In this document: positions 63,556 through 64,000 of the stretch, in pieces
Layout of the letters: every line of letters starts with the position of its first letter
Numbering within the stretch: position 1 is the first letter of the stretch
From: Asticcacaulis solisilvae
Lineage (GTDB): Bacteria; Pseudomonadota; Alphaproteobacteria; Caulobacterales; Caulobacteraceae
Assembly: GCF_017875235.1 (NCBI RefSeq)
Contig: NZ_JAGGMI010000015.1
Span: forward strand, 1-64,000
Direction of reading: 5' to 3'
Length of the DNA: 64,000 bases
The notes under the pieces: model-generated
What the model saw: the letters and a program-made list of their open reading frames with translations, nothing else
What the model was told of the DNA's origin: nothing
Database searches by the model: none
Translations under genes and position numbers: made by a program

Positions 63556-63597
63556 TAGATCGGAATGATTTTTAGTGGAAACATCATACCGATCTAA
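63555..63597. repeat. Intergenic palindrome (REP-like)
   Basis: TTAGATCGG-A-ATGAT (63555-63569) and ATCAT-A-CCGATCTAA (63583-63597) form a 14-bp-paired hairpin with one A-A mismatch and a 13-nt loop. It is of the kind dispersed in alphaproteobacterial genomes. Confidence 0.75.
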
Positions 63598-63668
63598 GTT
63601 TTTGTTTTGTCGCGATATTTAAGGCGAAAACCCCAAAAAACGCATCTTGGCACTTTTCGCCATATCGC
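63596..63668. repeat. REP-like hairpin, relative of the 1-95 element
   Basis: The word TTTTTGTTTTGTCGCGATAT is shared with about 36-55. GCGATAT (63612-63618) pairs with ATATCGC (63662-63668), and GGCGAAAA (63623-63630) pairs with TTTTCGCC (63654-63661). Inner arms differ from the first element on both sides, which keeps pairing. Confidence 0.8.
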
Positions 63669-63669
63669 T

Positions 63670-64000
63670 CTAGGCACTTTCGCGGATCGCGGTCCGCACC
63701 ATGGGCGCATAGAGGCTCGACCCGAGAAACGTGCTGTAGCCGCTTGCCACGGCAACCGGGACGTCCGCCTTCGCCAGCACCACGCCCCACACGTCCATCC
63801 GTTTGTCGAGCCAGCCATAGGCGCCGGCCCACCCGGGAGACGACAGGAGCGTCGCCTGCCCGCGATCGTCGACCTCCTCGCGCCACACCCCCAGGCCATA
63901 GATGTCCGCTCTTCGAACCGCGCGCGCCGGCGCGACGAAATCATCCTTGAGCACCCTCGCCTTCCCGACATGATCGTCGTGCATGACGCGGACGGAACCG
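63670..64000 (-). CDS. Serine hydrolase (beta-lactamase related), C-terminal part
   Basis: The last 110 codons of a gene continuing beyond the window. The sequence HDDHVGKARVLKDDFVAPA, then YGLGVWRE, SPGWAGAYGWLDKRMDVWGVV and a final MVRTAIRESA is the closing part of class C beta-lactamase-like serine hydrolases (the HxG-region strand and final helix). The nucleophile region is outside the window. The stop lies two bases from the REP-like hairpin. Confidence 0.6.
   Translation of the reverse strand, partial: GSVRVMHDDHVGKARVLKDDFVAPARAVRRADIYGLGVWREEVDDRGQATLLSSPGWAGAYGWLDKRMDVWGVVLAKADVPVAVASGYSTFLGSSLYAPMVRTAIRESA

Overview
This looks like the chromosome of a high-GC alphaproteobacterium, most likely Caulobacterales (Caulobacter/Asticcacaulis-like). 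That is an inference from the gene style: large TonB-dependent receptors ending in Phe, RTX proteins, DUF3291, an AIM24-family protein, a divergent argO/argP pair and many intergenic palindromes. No rRNA, tRNA, CRISPR array or complete insertion sequence was recognised. || Layout. 1-9.9 kb: housekeeping and signalling genes (PAS-GGDEF-EAL protein, overlapping GNAT/ASCH pair, GAF-like membrane protein, serine hydrolase, argO/argP, TonB-like protein, lipoprotein). 10.4-14.5 kb: a 5'-truncated Rhs toxin gene with a low-GC partner gene, followed by an orphan Rhs tip carrying a different toxin and its own partner. 14.6-17.6 kb: intact TonB receptor with promoter and terminator. 18.0-21.0 kb: operon of a peptidoglycan-binding/NlpC-like protein, a membrane protein and a DUF2235 alpha/beta hydrolase resembling T6SS phospholipase effectors. 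22.9-24.4 kb: cold-shock gene, small DUF2188-like gene and transglutaminase-like gene. 24.4-35.5 kb: three RTX proteins, two of which share a nearly identical 780-bp 3' end. 35.8-42.7 kb: AIM24 protein, Tat-exported class V aminotransferase, a TonB receptor with one in-frame amber codon, small secreted protein and PNPOx-family protein. 42.9-45.8 kb: low-GC operon of sce7726 (PD-(D/E)xK-like), sce7725 and RES-domain genes, a probable defence module. 46-51.2 kb: prophage-like relic (S24 repressor, operators, Cro-like, LexA-like wHTH, DUF1376, NusG-like) with a Fic gene inserted between two copies of the NusG-like 3' end. 51.3-55.2 kb: secreted proteins, a gluzincin-TPR protein and decayed gene remnants. 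55.2-59.5 kb: a second cold-shock gene divergent from a seven-gene operon that contains two paralogues of the small 23-kb DUF2188-like protein and ends in another transglutaminase. 59.6-64 kb: MTA phosphorylase, secreted metzincin with EF-hand tail, and the end of a serine hydrolase. || Main lead: the cold-shock + DUF2188-like + transglutaminase association occurs twice in this window and I do not know a described system that matches it. Other accessory leads are the sce7726/sce7725/RES cassette, the Rhs toxin-exchange locus, and a Fic gene with iterated upstream operator-like sites. All functional statements come from reading motifs and gene order; no database searches were run.
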